Below, in pieces: positions 1-6,987 of a stretch of 49,162 nucleotides of DNA; within the stretch, counting starts at the first letter, position 1, and each line of letters starts with the position of its first letter. This stretch comes from JAFGOM01 sp964605795 (GTDB lineage Archaea > Halobacteriota > Methanomicrobia > Methanomicrobiales > Methanospirillaceae). Under the pieces are notes generated by a model that did no database searches, had not been told where the DNA came from, and saw only the letters and a program-made list of their open reading frames with translations. The stretch covers positions 1 to 49,162 of the forward strand of contig CAZSDZ010000019.1 in the NCBI GenBank assembly GCA_964605795.1, written 5' to 3'. The translations under genes and the position numbers were made by a program.

Positions 1-829
1 TCGCGCACATGAACCGCACGACCAGCTGGGGCTGGGCGAGCACGCCGATCCCGACGCCGAGCACGAGGGTCGTGATCAGCGTGTACCAGATCGGCGACCC
101 GAGGTCCGGCATGGTCGTCCACCCCTGCATCCCCTGCGCCGCAAGGGTCTCAGGCACGAGCGGCGTCATCGCATCGAGCGCGGCATGGGCCGAGTTCACC
201 CCGCCTAGGTAGACGTAGGTCAAAACGAGGAGCGTGGTCATGCCGACGAGCATGATCAGCCCCTGGAACGCGTCCGTATACATCACGGCGATCAGGCCGC
301 CGTAGACGACATAGAGCGCGACGATCACGGCGAAGGCGAGCAGGGAGGTCGTGTACGAGATCCCGAGCGTCGTCTCGATGAACCGGGCGCCGCCGATCAG
401 GATCGCGGCCGTGTAGAGCGGCATGCCGAGGACGATCACGATGCCCGTCCCGTACTGCATGAACGGGGAGTTGTACCGCTTGCCCATCAGGTCGGGGAAG
501 GTGACCGCGCCGAGCTGCTGGCCGAGCCGGCGCGTCGGCCGTCCGAAGACCGCGAACGCGATCAGGATGCCGAGGCCGATGTTCAGCACGGTCAGCCAGA
601 TCAGGCCCATGCCGAGGTTCGCGGCCTGCCCGCCGAAGCCGACGATCGCGGAGGTCGAGATGAAGGTGGCACCGTACGAGAGGGCGATCACCACCGGGTG
701 CTGCTTCCGGCCGGCGAGCAGGTAGTCCTCGCTCGACTTCGTCCGTCGGTACCCGACGTAGCCGAGCGCGACCGTGATGGCGAGGTAGACGGCCGTCGCA
801 ACGGCGAGCATCACCGTGTCAACGGTCAC
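1..829 (-). CDS. Sodium:solute symporter (SSS family), 3' end cut off by the window
   Basis: Reading the minus strand from a GTG at 829 gives 276 residues of an uninterrupted hydrophobic protein. It shows the pattern of PutP/PanF-type sodium:solute symporters: an N-terminal helix, then SSEDYLLAGR, SYGATFISTSAIVGFGG and a series of membrane segments with YGGLIAVMYTDAFQG. Family members are inner-membrane carriers that import a small organic solute with sodium; the substrate cannot be read from the sequence. The GTG start is chosen because GGGGGAG lies 6 nt upstream; an in-frame ATG lies at 811. The start overlaps the stop of the small membrane-protein gene upstream, implying translational coupling. 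The C-terminal half lies outside the window. Confidence 0.93.
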   Translation of the reverse strand, partial: MTVDTVMLAVATAVYLAITVALGYVGYRRTKSSEDYLLAGRKQHPVVIALSYGATFISTSAIVGFGGQAANLGMGLIWLTVLNIGLGILIAFAVFGRPTRRLGQQLGAVTFPDLMGKRYNSPFMQYGTGIVIVLGMPLYTAAILIGGARFIETTLGISYTTSLLAFAVIVALYVVYGGLIAVMYTDAFQGLIMLVGMTTLLVLTYVYLGGVNSAHAALDAMTPLVPETLAAQGMQGWTTMPDLGSPIWYTLITTLVLGVGIGVLAQPQLVVRFMCA

Positions 830-938
830 TGGACTCCCCCCGGTAGCCGTTGTAGAGTCCGTACGCGATACACGCAAGCGTAAAGCCGATGGAAAGGCCG
901 TAGCCGAGCAGGATCTGGGGGTCGTTGATGGCGAACAT
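819..938 (-). CDS. Symporter small accessory protein (39 aa)
   Basis: This short gene codes for 39 residues: a hydrophilic N-terminus (MFAINDPQ), one membrane segment from about residue 9 to 29 (ILLGYGLSIGFTLACIAYGL) and a short polar tail. An SD-like GGTGAT lies a few bases before the ATG. Its stop overlaps the symporter start by 11 nt. Small single-pass proteins starting with a D-P-x-x-x-L-G-Y pattern and encoded directly before SSS symporters are a known archaeal and bacterial accessory family. The partnership here is inferred from that resemblance and from the overlap. It probably sits in the membrane beside the symporter, but its exact role is unknown. Confidence 0.82.
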   Translation of the reverse strand: MFAINDPQILLGYGLSIGFTLACIAYGLYNGYRGESSDR

Positions 939-1102
939 GTCTCATATCACCGAAAGGATTTCGAAAGATACCCGGAGGTGTTCTGTCAGAAACAATGCGG
1001 GGGAACCGGCGCGCTGGCAGGTTCCCTAGCGAAAGAAGAATGCGACGAGGGAGGATGCGGTTGAACAGAGCGAGTGAGAACGCATCATCCGGTATACCCT
1101 GT

Positions 1103-1135
1103 GGAAGTATCCGCCGCGGGAGTTAAAATACTTCC
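1103..1135 (+). promoter_or_regulatory. Inverted repeat around a TATA-like element upstream of the helicase gene
   Basis: GGAAGTAT (1103-1110) and its exact reverse complement ATACTTCC (1128-1135) flank a 17-nt spacer. The TATA-like TTAAAATA (1123-1130) overlaps the right arm. This lies in the 247-bp gap between the divergent symporter and helicase genes. It could be a regulator-binding site, or chance. A second weak TATA-like stretch (CTTTTAG, about 1155) lies 30 bp before the helicase ATG and would give a leaderless transcript. Confidence 0.4.
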
Positions 1136-1185
1136 GCGTCCCGGCCCGCATCACCTTTTAGCCCCAGCCCCCGTACCTGAATGCC

Positions 1186-3468
1186 ATGCCCGGCGCGTAC
1201 GACGATCTGCACGGCACGCTCCAGATGACCCTGCTCCAGCGGCTCGGCTGGAGTGCGCTGCGCCCGCTCCAGGAAGAGACCTGCCGGGCGGCCGCGACGG
1301 GGGCCGACCTCCTCGTGATCGCGCCGACGGCCGGGGGCAAGACCGAGGCAGCGCTGATCCCGGTCGTGGACCGGGCCCTCAGGGAGGGCGCGGCCGGCGT
1401 CTTCTGCATCTACCTCTCGCCTCTGAAGGCCCTGATCAACGACCAGCTCGACCGCGTCGAGGGGCTCTGCCTGCCGGGCCGGCTCTCGGCCGCCGCGTTC
1501 CACGGCGACATCCCGCCCTCGGAGCGGCGGCGCGACCCGGACGACGAGCCGCACGTCCTGCTCATCACGCCCGAGTCGCTCGAGATCCTGCTCCACGACC
1601 CCTCGTCGGCCCGGCGCTTCTCGCCGCTGCGGTACGTGGTGATCGACGAGGTGCACGCGTTCGCGGGGACCGACCGCGGGGTCCAGGTGCGGGCCATGCT
1701 CGACCGGCTCGACCGCGCGGCCGGTCGGCCCGTGCAGCGGATCGGCCTCTCGGCCACGGTCGGCAACCCGGGCGACGTGCTGGCCTGGCTCTCGGGGCCG
1801 GGCCGGCGGCAGCAGCTCGTCCAGCTCCCGGCCCCCCCGGCCCCACGGAGGTTCTCGTTCGCGATCGAGCCCGACGAGGCGGGCCGGGGCGACGCGATCG
1901 TCCGGCTGGTGCGGGGTCGCCGCGCCCTGGTCTTCGCCTCGTCGCGGGGGCACGTGGAGCGGCTCTCGACCCTCCTCGACGGGCGCGTCGCGTCCCTCTA
2001 CTGCCACCACTCCTCGGTCTCGCCGGCCGTGCGGCAGGCGGCCGAGCACGCGGCGAAGGCGGGCGAGCCGTTCTGCATCGCCTGCACCTCGACCCTCGAG
2101 CTCGGGATCGACATCGGCGACCTGGACCTCGTGGTCCAGCTCGGCCCGCCGTCCTCGGTGGCGTCGTTTCTCCAGCGGCTCGGCCGGACCGGCCGGCGGG
2201 GGGAGCCCCCGCGGTTCGCGTTCGTGCTCGCGCGCCCATCCGACCTGGTGCTCGCGCTCGGCGCGGTCGAGGCGGCCGCGCGGGGCGAAGCCGAACCGAT
2301 CGCGCCCCCGGCCCGGCCGTACCACGTGCTGGCGCAGCAGCTCATGCTCGCGCTCGGGCGGGCCCGGCGGGCCCGGCGGGCCGCACTGGTCGAGGAGGTC
2401 GCCGGCCTCGGGCCGTTCCGGTCCATCCCCGGGGACGAGGTCGAGCTCGTCCTCGACCACCTGGTCGCCGAGGGCTTCGCCGCGGCCGACGGCGACCTTC
2501 TCATGGTCGGCCCGGCCGCCGAGCTCGTCTTCGGCGGGGCGCACCGGCAGGAGCTCTTCAGCGTGCTCCGCGGCGGGCGCGACTACCGGGCCGTCACGCC
2601 CGACGGCGAGGAGGTCGGCCGGCTCGACGCCCGGTTCGCGAAGTCGGACGCGCCCGGGGCGTTCTCGCTCGGCGGAAAGGGCTGGAGCGTGGTCGGCCGC
2701 GACGACGCCCACGGCCTTCTGATCGTGGAGCCGGGGACGGCGGGGGGGCGCAGGGCCTTCTGGTCGGGCGAGCGCGGCGGGGCGAGCCCGCTCGTGGCCG
2801 GCGCGGCCCTCCGGATCCTCTCGGCCCGCGCCACCTCGCTCCCCCTCGACGACGCCACCCGGGAGACGCTCGATTCGGCCCTCGCCGAGATCCCCGGCGC
2901 GGTCGAGCCCGGGGGCGTCACGGTCGTCGAGCGCTGGAACGGCCCCCTGCCCGAGGTGCTGGTCCTGACCCCGTTCGGCGCCCTCGGCAACCGCGTGGTC
3001 AGCGCGTTCCTCCGCGCCCGCCTCGGGCCGCGTCCGGCGATCCTGCCCGACGACGTCGGCATCGTCCTCCGCCGCGTGGGAAAGGCCGGGCAGGGCGGGC
3101 GCCGCGTCCACGCCGCGCTCGAGGCGATGCAGTCGGCAACGCTCGAGGAGGTCGCAGCCTGCCTTCCGGCCGTGCCGCCCTCGGCCCGGGCCTTCGGCCC
3201 GCTCGTCCCGCCCGCACTCTTCGCCCGCATGGTCGCCGAGGACCAGTACCACCTACCAGAACTTCTGCGGGCGCTCGCGGCCCGGCCCATCGCCTTCACG
3301 CCAGACGACGACGGCGCCCCCGAGGGCCCCGAGGCCGAGCAGGACGCCGTCGCCCGGGGGGACGCCCGGCGCCAGGGGGGTGCCGAGGCCGACCAACCCG
3401 CCGACGAGGACCACGAGCCCGGCGAGCCCGGTGACGGCGGCGAGGACGGGCAGCAGGCGCCCCGCTGA
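1186..3468 (+). CDS. DEAD/DEAH-box helicase, Lhr-like superfamily 2
   Basis: A 760-residue superfamily 2 helicase. Visible motifs are Walker A APTAGGKT (46-53), DEVH box (154-157), SAT motif (189-191) and motif VI QRLGRTGRRG (330-339), followed by winged-helix-like and C-terminal regions as in Lhr-type enzymes. Such proteins unwind or translocate on DNA or RNA-DNA hybrids and are tied to repair. The length is shorter than that of long bacterial Lhr. Conserved-looking sequence ends near residue 705. The last 55 or so residues are low-complexity, rich in E, G, D and A, and run antisense to the next gene for 216 bp. No clear SD precedes the ATG. Codon use is extremely GC-rich. Confidence 0.93.
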   Translation: MPGAYDDLHGTLQMTLLQRLGWSALRPLQEETCRAAATGADLLVIAPTAGGKTEAALIPVVDRALREGAAGVFCIYLSPLKALINDQLDRVEGLCLPGRLSAAAFHGDIPPSERRRDPDDEPHVLLITPESLEILLHDPSSARRFSPLRYVVIDEVHAFAGTDRGVQVRAMLDRLDRAAGRPVQRIGLSATVGNPGDVLAWLSGPGRRQQLVQLPAPPAPRRFSFAIEPDEAGRGDAIVRLVRGRRALVFASSRGHVERLSTLLDGRVASLYCHHSSVSPAVRQAAEHAAKAGEPFCIACTSTLELGIDIGDLDLVVQLGPPSSVASFLQRLGRTGRRGEPPRFAFVLARPSDLVLALGAVEAAARGEAEPIAPPARPYHVLAQQLMLALGRARRARRAALVEEVAGLGPFRSIPGDEVELVLDHLVAEGFAAADGDLLMVGPAAELVFGGAHRQELFSVLRGGRDYRAVTPDGEEVGRLDARFAKSDAPGAFSLGGKGWSVVGRDDAHGLLIVEPGTAGGRRAFWSGERGGASPLVAGAALRILSARATSLPLDDATRETLDSALAEIPGAVEPGGVTVVERWNGPLPEVLVLTPFGALGNRVVSAFLRARLGPRPAILPDDVGIVLRRVGKAGQGGRRVHAALEAMQSATLEEVAACLPAVPPSARAFGPLVPPALFARMVAEDQYHLPELLRALAARPIAFTPDDDGAPEGPEAEQDAVARGDARRQGGAEADQPADEDHEPGEPGDGGEDGQQAPR

Positions 3469-3960
3469 GCCGGAGAGGGCCGGGGGCACGAACGCCGGGC
3501 GGAGCACACCGAGGACCAGGGCGAGGGTCGCGGCCCCGAAGAGCCACTCGGAGGGCGACCCGAGCTCGGCCAGCAGGCCCGAGAGGAAGTAGTCGGGGTA
3601 GTGGCCCGGCGCGAACGGCCCGAGGAGCGGGAAGAACCAGGCCGACGGGTCGCGCCACATCGCGTCCAGGAGCTGGTGCGAGAGAACGCCGAGAGCGAGC
3701 GCGGGGGCGAGCAGAGAGCTTCGCTCACGGAGAAGCAGGGAGCCGGCGACAAGCACCAGCAGCAGGAACGCGAGCGAGTGGGCCACGAGCCGGCCGTTGT
3801 CGATCGTGGACGCGAGCAACAGGTGGCCGAGCGGCTTGTCGACCAGGTCCGGCAGGATGCCGCCGAGAAGGCCGGCGGCGACCAGCCGGCGGTCGCCCGC
3901 CGCCCGCGCGAGGGCAAGGCCGATCGCCGCCCCGACGAAGAGGTGGCAGAAGACGAGCAT
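3253..3960 (-). CDS. Membrane-bound metal-dependent hydrolase (YdjM/DUF457 type)
   Basis: A 235-residue integral membrane protein with about six hydrophobic segments. It has the scattered His/Asp positions of the YdjM/LexA-binding, membrane-bound metal-dependent hydrolase family: CHLF near the N-terminus, GGILPDLVDKPLGH, LVAHSLAF and LSHQLLDAMW. The family is predicted to hydrolyse an unknown lipid-associated or soluble substrate at the membrane. The gene starts 4 bp after the stop of the M20 gene and is the last of an apparent three-gene minus-strand operon. Its 3' third lies antisense to the helicase tail, but the hydrophobic C-terminal helices in this frame look genuine. Confidence 0.82.
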   Translation of the reverse strand: MLVFCHLFVGAAIGLALARAAGDRRLVAAGLLGGILPDLVDKPLGHLLLASTIDNGRLVAHSLAFLLLVLVAGSLLLRERSSLLAPALALGVLSHQLLDAMWRDPSAWFFPLLGPFAPGHYPDYFLSGLLAELGSPSEWLFGAATLALVLGVLRPAFVPPALSGSAGRLLPVLAAVTGLAGLVVLVGGLVGLGTPLAPGVPPGDGVLLGLGALGGAVVVWREGDGPGRERPQKFW

Positions 3961-3964
3961 GCCC

Positions 3965-5134
3965 TCAGGCGTAGGCGTCGATCAGCCGGCCGTAGATCGC
4001 GACCGCCTCCTCGAGGGCCTTGATAGGGACGCGCTCGTCCACCGCGTGGATCCGCGCGAGCTCGCCCGGGCCGTATTCGACCGTGGGAAAGCCCGCGAGC
4101 CGGAGGGCGCGGGCGTCCGAGGCGGCCCACTGGACGATCGGGACCGCGGGCACGCCGCGGACGGCCTCGACGGCCGCCGCAATCCTGCGGACGATCCTCG
4201 CGCCGGGCGGGGTGCAGCTCGGGGCCGACGCGCTCAGGCACTCCATCTCCGCGCGCGGCGCGTGGGCGCGCAGGTCGGCCGCGACCACGGCCGGGTCGCA
4301 GCCCCAGGGCAGGCGGAGGTCGAGCTCGAGGTCGCAGCGCTCCGCGACGATGTTCGCCTTCTCGCCCCCCTCGATCCGGCCGGGGTTGTACGTGATCCGG
4401 CGGAGCACCGAGCCGATCCCCGGGGCGTCGAACGCCGCCTCGAGGACCCGCTCCGAGTCCGCGATCACCGGCGCGAGCTCGGCCCCGGGGTCGTGGACCC
4501 GCTCGTGGAGCCGTCGCACGTGCTCGATCAGGGCGACGGCCTCCATCACGGCCGAGACCCCGCGGGCCGGGTAGAGCGAGGCGTGGCCCGGCTCGCCCGT
4601 GAACCGGAACCGGGCCCGGAAGAGGCCCTTCTGGCCGATGCAGGGCGCCCCCGCGGGCGTCGGCTCGGCGATCAGGCAGTCGCAGGGAGAGAGCAGCCCC
4701 TCCGCGAGCAGGTGGGCGATCCCCCCGCCGCCCGTCTCCTCGTCGCAGACGAACGCGAGGCCGATATGGTCGACGTCGCGCCCGCGCTCGATGGCGTCAC
4801 CGACGGCGGCGATCAGGGCGGCGCAGCCCCCCTTCATGTCTGTCGCGCCGCGGCCCAGCACGTACCCGTCGCGGACCTCGCCGCCGAACGGGTCGAACGA
4901 CCAGGTCTCGCCGAGCGCCGGGACCACGTCCAGGTGACCGCAGAGCAGGAGCTCGGCCGAGAGGCCGTTCGCCACCACGTTCGCCTGCTCCGTCGACTCA
5001 CCTGCGATGACGGCGTCGAGCCCGAGCGCCTCGAGCCGGTCGCGCACGAGCTCCGCGCAGTCCCGCGTATCGCCCGGCGGGTTCTCCGAGCGGCAGGCGA
5101 CGAGGTCGGCCGCGAGGCGAGCGACGCCGGTCAT
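3965..5134 (-). CDS. M20-family metallopeptidase (ArgE/DapE/CPG2 type)
   Basis: A 389-residue zinc-dependent amidohydrolase. Metal and catalytic residues are visible: H67 and D69 in CGHLDVV, bridging D99 in GATDMKGG, general base E132 with E133 in CDEET, E157 in IAEPT, and a C-terminal His in ARIHAVDE. The middle part from about 170 to 290 forms the usual dimerisation domain. The family removes acyl or aminoacyl groups from N-acylated amino acids or peptides. Annotation as succinyl-diaminopimelate desuccinylase would be an overcall because the substrate cannot be read. The ATGA start overlaps the upstream stop by 4 nt, so it is co-translated with that gene. Confidence 0.92.
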   Translation of the reverse strand: MTGVARLAADLVACRSENPPGDTRDCAELVRDRLEALGLDAVIAGESTEQANVVANGLSAELLLCGHLDVVPALGETWSFDPFGGEVRDGYVLGRGATDMKGGCAALIAAVGDAIERGRDVDHIGLAFVCDEETGGGGIAHLLAEGLLSPCDCLIAEPTPAGAPCIGQKGLFRARFRFTGEPGHASLYPARGVSAVMEAVALIEHVRRLHERVHDPGAELAPVIADSERVLEAAFDAPGIGSVLRRITYNPGRIEGGEKANIVAERCDLELDLRLPWGCDPAVVAADLRAHAPRAEMECLSASAPSCTPPGARIVRRIAAAVEAVRGVPAVPIVQWAASDARALRLAGFPTVEYGPGELARIHAVDERVPIKALEEAVAIYGRLIDAYA

Positions 5135-5643
5135 GCGCTCCGGCTGGCCCGGTACTCCTCGAAGAGCCGGTCGAGCGAGCCCGTCTCCGAGTACAGCCCC
5201 TTCAGGAACTCGTTGTCGAAGAGCTCGTCGATCGCCATGGTGAAGAACCCGACCGGGAGGGCTGTCTTCGTGTCGGGGTCGAGCACCAGCCGGAACGCCC
5301 GGTACACGGCCGGGTCCTCGTCGTCATAGACCAGGCGCCAGACCGTCGGGAGGCGCTCGAACCGCTCGGGGTGGTTCGCCTTGAGCCAGTTCACGAAGCC
5401 CCGGAAGAGCGGGCGGTCGTTCTTCTTCTCCTCGTCGATCCGCCAGCGCATGTACTCCATGCTCATGACGTTCTTGGGCGAGGCGTAGTTGTACGAGAGG
5501 AGCCCGAGCGTGTAGTCGAGGTGGGCGACCGCGTCGAGAAAGTGGAACTTCAGCACCGGGTGGAAGAGCGAGGTGTCGTGGAGCATCAGCGACTTGCCGT
5601 AAAGGTGGAGCAGGGCCCGCACGTACTCGTTTTTGTCACTCAT
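5131..5643 (-). CDS. Conserved-looking protein of unknown function (170 aa)
   Basis: I do not recognise this protein. It is soluble, with no signal peptide or membrane segment. It is rich in aromatic and charged residues and looks largely alpha-helical in the first 120 residues (LLHLYGKSLMLHD, FHFLDAVAHLDYTLG). No metal-binding cluster stands out, although several His/Asp pairs occur in the N-terminal helix region. It is the first gene of the operon with the M20 peptidase, sharing a 4-nt overlap with it. No good SD precedes the ATG. A TATA-like AGGTATTTG lies about 27-30 nt upstream, suggesting a leaderless or very short-leader transcript. A role as a regulator or partner of the peptidase would be a guess. 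Confidence 0.75.
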   Translation of the reverse strand: MSDKNEYVRALLHLYGKSLMLHDTSLFHPVLKFHFLDAVAHLDYTLGLLSYNYASPKNVMSMEYMRWRIDEEKKNDRPLFRGFVNWLKANHPERFERLPTVWRLVYDDEDPAVYRAFRLVLDPDTKTALPVGFFTMAIDELFDNEFLKGLYSETGSLDRLFEEYRASRSA

Positions 5644-6000
5644 GTCGTGAGGGTGGGCCGGAGGGATTCAAATACCTTTAGATGCAGGTCACCCCACTCT
5701 TCGGCAGAGGCGCGGCGATCCAGGTCCTGCCCCGCGATGCGTGGGCATGGTATCGTTCCCGTTCGCGCCCGGAGGAGAACCTATCCGGGACGGGTGAAGA
5801 CGTGCCGGCCTCGCGGTGACGGGATGGCGCCGACGGTACCGTCGAGATCGGCCCGGGCTCCTTCGGCCTGAAGGAGCCGCGACACCGCGGCGAGGACGTC
5901 GCTCCGTGGTGATTCCCGGGGACGGCTCCAAGGAAATGCTAAAAGATCAAACCACCTGCATCGGGCTTCACCACAACAGATCACTACGTATATCCTCGTT
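5644..6000. other. GC-rich intergenic stretch, no supported gene
   Basis: Open frames here are shadows without a credible start or protein-like composition. The right end carries TATA-like sequences (CGTATATC near 5987-5994, CTAAAAGAT near 5940) that could drive the small exported protein gene. I see nothing else. Confidence 0.5.
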
Positions 6001-6039
6001 GTCACAGGCTCGGTCCCCCCGGGGGGAGGTGACGTCTTG
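6001..6039 (+). promoter_or_regulatory. Perfect SD and TTG start inside a potential hairpin
   Basis: GGAGGTGA (6025-6032) is a full-strength Shine-Dalgarno sequence and fixes the TTG at 6037 as the start. It sits inside a possible stem: GTCAC (6001-6005) pairs with GTGAC (6029-6033), enclosing the 14-base palindrome TCCCCCCGGGGGGA (6014-6027). Folding would hide the ribosome site, so translation may be controlled by RNA structure. Confidence 0.5.
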
Positions 6040-6336
6040 AGAAAAGCGATCCCAGTCATGCTCGTCGCGGCCCTGGTCGTGACGCCGGCACTCGCAGTAC
6101 CCGGCGGCATGCCTGCGGCACACGGAGTGGACGGGCGCACGTTCGGATGTCTTGTATCGACCCTCGCGCAGAGCGAACCCGGGGCCGTTGCGGAGCACGT
6201 TGCCGGATGCACCGCGAATACCGGCGGTATGCCCGCTCTCCACGGCCTCTCCGGGCCCGAGTTCGGCCAGGACGCGAAGGCGCTGGCCACGAGCGCTCCG
6301 GGCGCTGTCGCGGCCCACGTCAGCGGTTGTCGCTGA
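6037..6336 (+). CDS. Small exported protein with two 36-residue repeats (unknown function)
   Basis: A 99-residue protein. Residues 1-20 form a signal peptide: positively charged MRKA, a hydrophobic core, then an ALA-type cleavage site. The mature part is two copies of a 36-residue unit, G23-C58 and G63-C98, with 22 of 36 positions identical. The shared pattern is GGMPA-x-HG at the start, an FG at unit positions 14-15, then S-x-PGAVA-x-HV-x-GC at the end. Each unit has His and a terminal Cys, which could suit metal, heme or disulfide bonding, but I do not recognise the family. The TTG start is set by a perfect SD. No partner gene is adjacent and a T-run terminator follows. Confidence 0.72.
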   Translation: MRKAIPVMLVAALVVTPALAVPGGMPAAHGVDGRTFGCLVSTLAQSEPGAVAEHVAGCTANTGGMPALHGLSGPEFGQDAKALATSAPGAVAAHVSGCR

Positions 6337-6360
6337 GAGTTGTCGAGGAATCACGCTGAC

Positions 6361-6367
6361 TTTTTTT
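6361..6367 (+). terminator. T-run terminator
   Basis: Seven consecutive T residues lie 25 bp after the stop of the small exported protein gene, in otherwise GC-rich DNA. This fits an archaeal intrinsic (oligo-T) terminator. Confidence 0.6.
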
Positions 6368-6721
6368 CACCCCCTTCCTTCCGACAAAGCCCGGCCCCGG
6401 GCATGTATCTCCAGATTAAGGGGTCCCGGGTCTGTTCACGAACCCGGGCCGACGGAGAGGAACAGTCGATGGCACAGCTCCGAACGCTTTCCCCCGGGAC
6501 TCGACGTGTTCCGGATCGTCCCGGGTCTTCGAGGAGCTGGTAACCGGCTTCACGAAAAACCGCCGGACCACCGTCCTCCACGGCAGATCGCGGCGAGCGG
6601 GGGCAGGGACGGGCGGGGTGTCGGCAGTGGCCCGAAAGCGACAGCGAGCTCTGCGGATCAGGCGAGCGACAGCAAGCGACGTTCTCGATGATACCGTTCA
6701 ACACCTGGAAGGAAAGAGAGA
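6368..6721. other. Intergenic stretch with a hairpin; possible decayed coding sequence
   Basis: No gene is supported. CCCGGGT (6425-6431) and ACCCGGG (6442-6448) form a 7-bp stem. From about 6525 one plus-strand frame stays open into the antisense of tRNA-Val and begins VFEELVTGFTKNRRTTVLHG, which looks protein-like. It has no convincing start and becomes Arg-rich, so it may be a remnant of a lost gene beside the tRNAs. Confidence 0.35.
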
Positions 6722-6795
6722 TGGGCTCGCGGAGATTCGAACTCCGGACCTCCGCCGTGTGAAGGCGACGTCATAACCAGCTAGACCACAAGCCC
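6722..6795 (-). tRNA. tRNA-Val (CAC)
   Basis: The minus strand folds as a full cloverleaf. The acceptor stem is GGGCTTG/CGAGCCC, the anticodon arm TCGCC-TTCACAC-GGCGG gives anticodon CAC (valine), and the T-arm has GTTCGAATC. The discriminator is A and no CCA is encoded. It lies 2 bp downstream of tRNA-Gly in the same orientation, so the two are probably one transcript. Confidence 0.95.
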
Positions 6796-6797
6796 GA

Positions 6798-6868
6798 TGC
6801 ATCGACCGGGAATTGAACCCGGGCTATTGGCTTGGAAGGCCAAAGTCATACCACTAGACCATCGATGC
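6798..6868 (-). tRNA. tRNA-Gly (TCC)
   Basis: The minus strand folds as a cloverleaf. The acceptor stem is GCATCGA/TCGATGC, the anticodon arm TTGGC-CTTCCAA-GCCAA gives anticodon TCC (glycine), and the T-arm has GGTTCAATTCC. The discriminator is A, CCA is not encoded and no intron is seen. It is first in the tRNA-Gly/tRNA-Val pair. The base composition of the window changes at this pair. Confidence 0.95.
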
Positions 6869-6987
6869 TGCGTTGCCTTACCATATACGGCGTGTTCGTT
6901 CTTAACATTTTGTATTCTCTCTAAGACCAGAAAAAGAAGCAGTTCATGAGAAAATGATCATGTAATAGTAGCCCTAACGATTACATA

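Noticed and set aside
1123..3252. 709-residue open frame antisense to the helicase
   Set aside because: It is a high-GC shadow: the plus-strand helicase has all its motifs in order, while the antisense frame is low-complexity Arg/Glu/Gly-rich with no domain.
2583..4241. Long minus-strand frame covering helicase and hydrolase
   Set aside because: Composition is Ser/Arg/Pro-rich without domains and it conflicts with two well-supported genes.
3797..5329. 510-residue plus-strand frame across the M20 gene
   Set aside because: Arg/Asp-rich shadow of the M20 and neighbouring genes, whose catalytic motifs are intact on the minus strand.
5781..6290. Minus-strand frame over the small exported protein
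   Set aside because: No SD or start context; the plus strand has a perfect SD, a signal peptide and a clear internal duplication.
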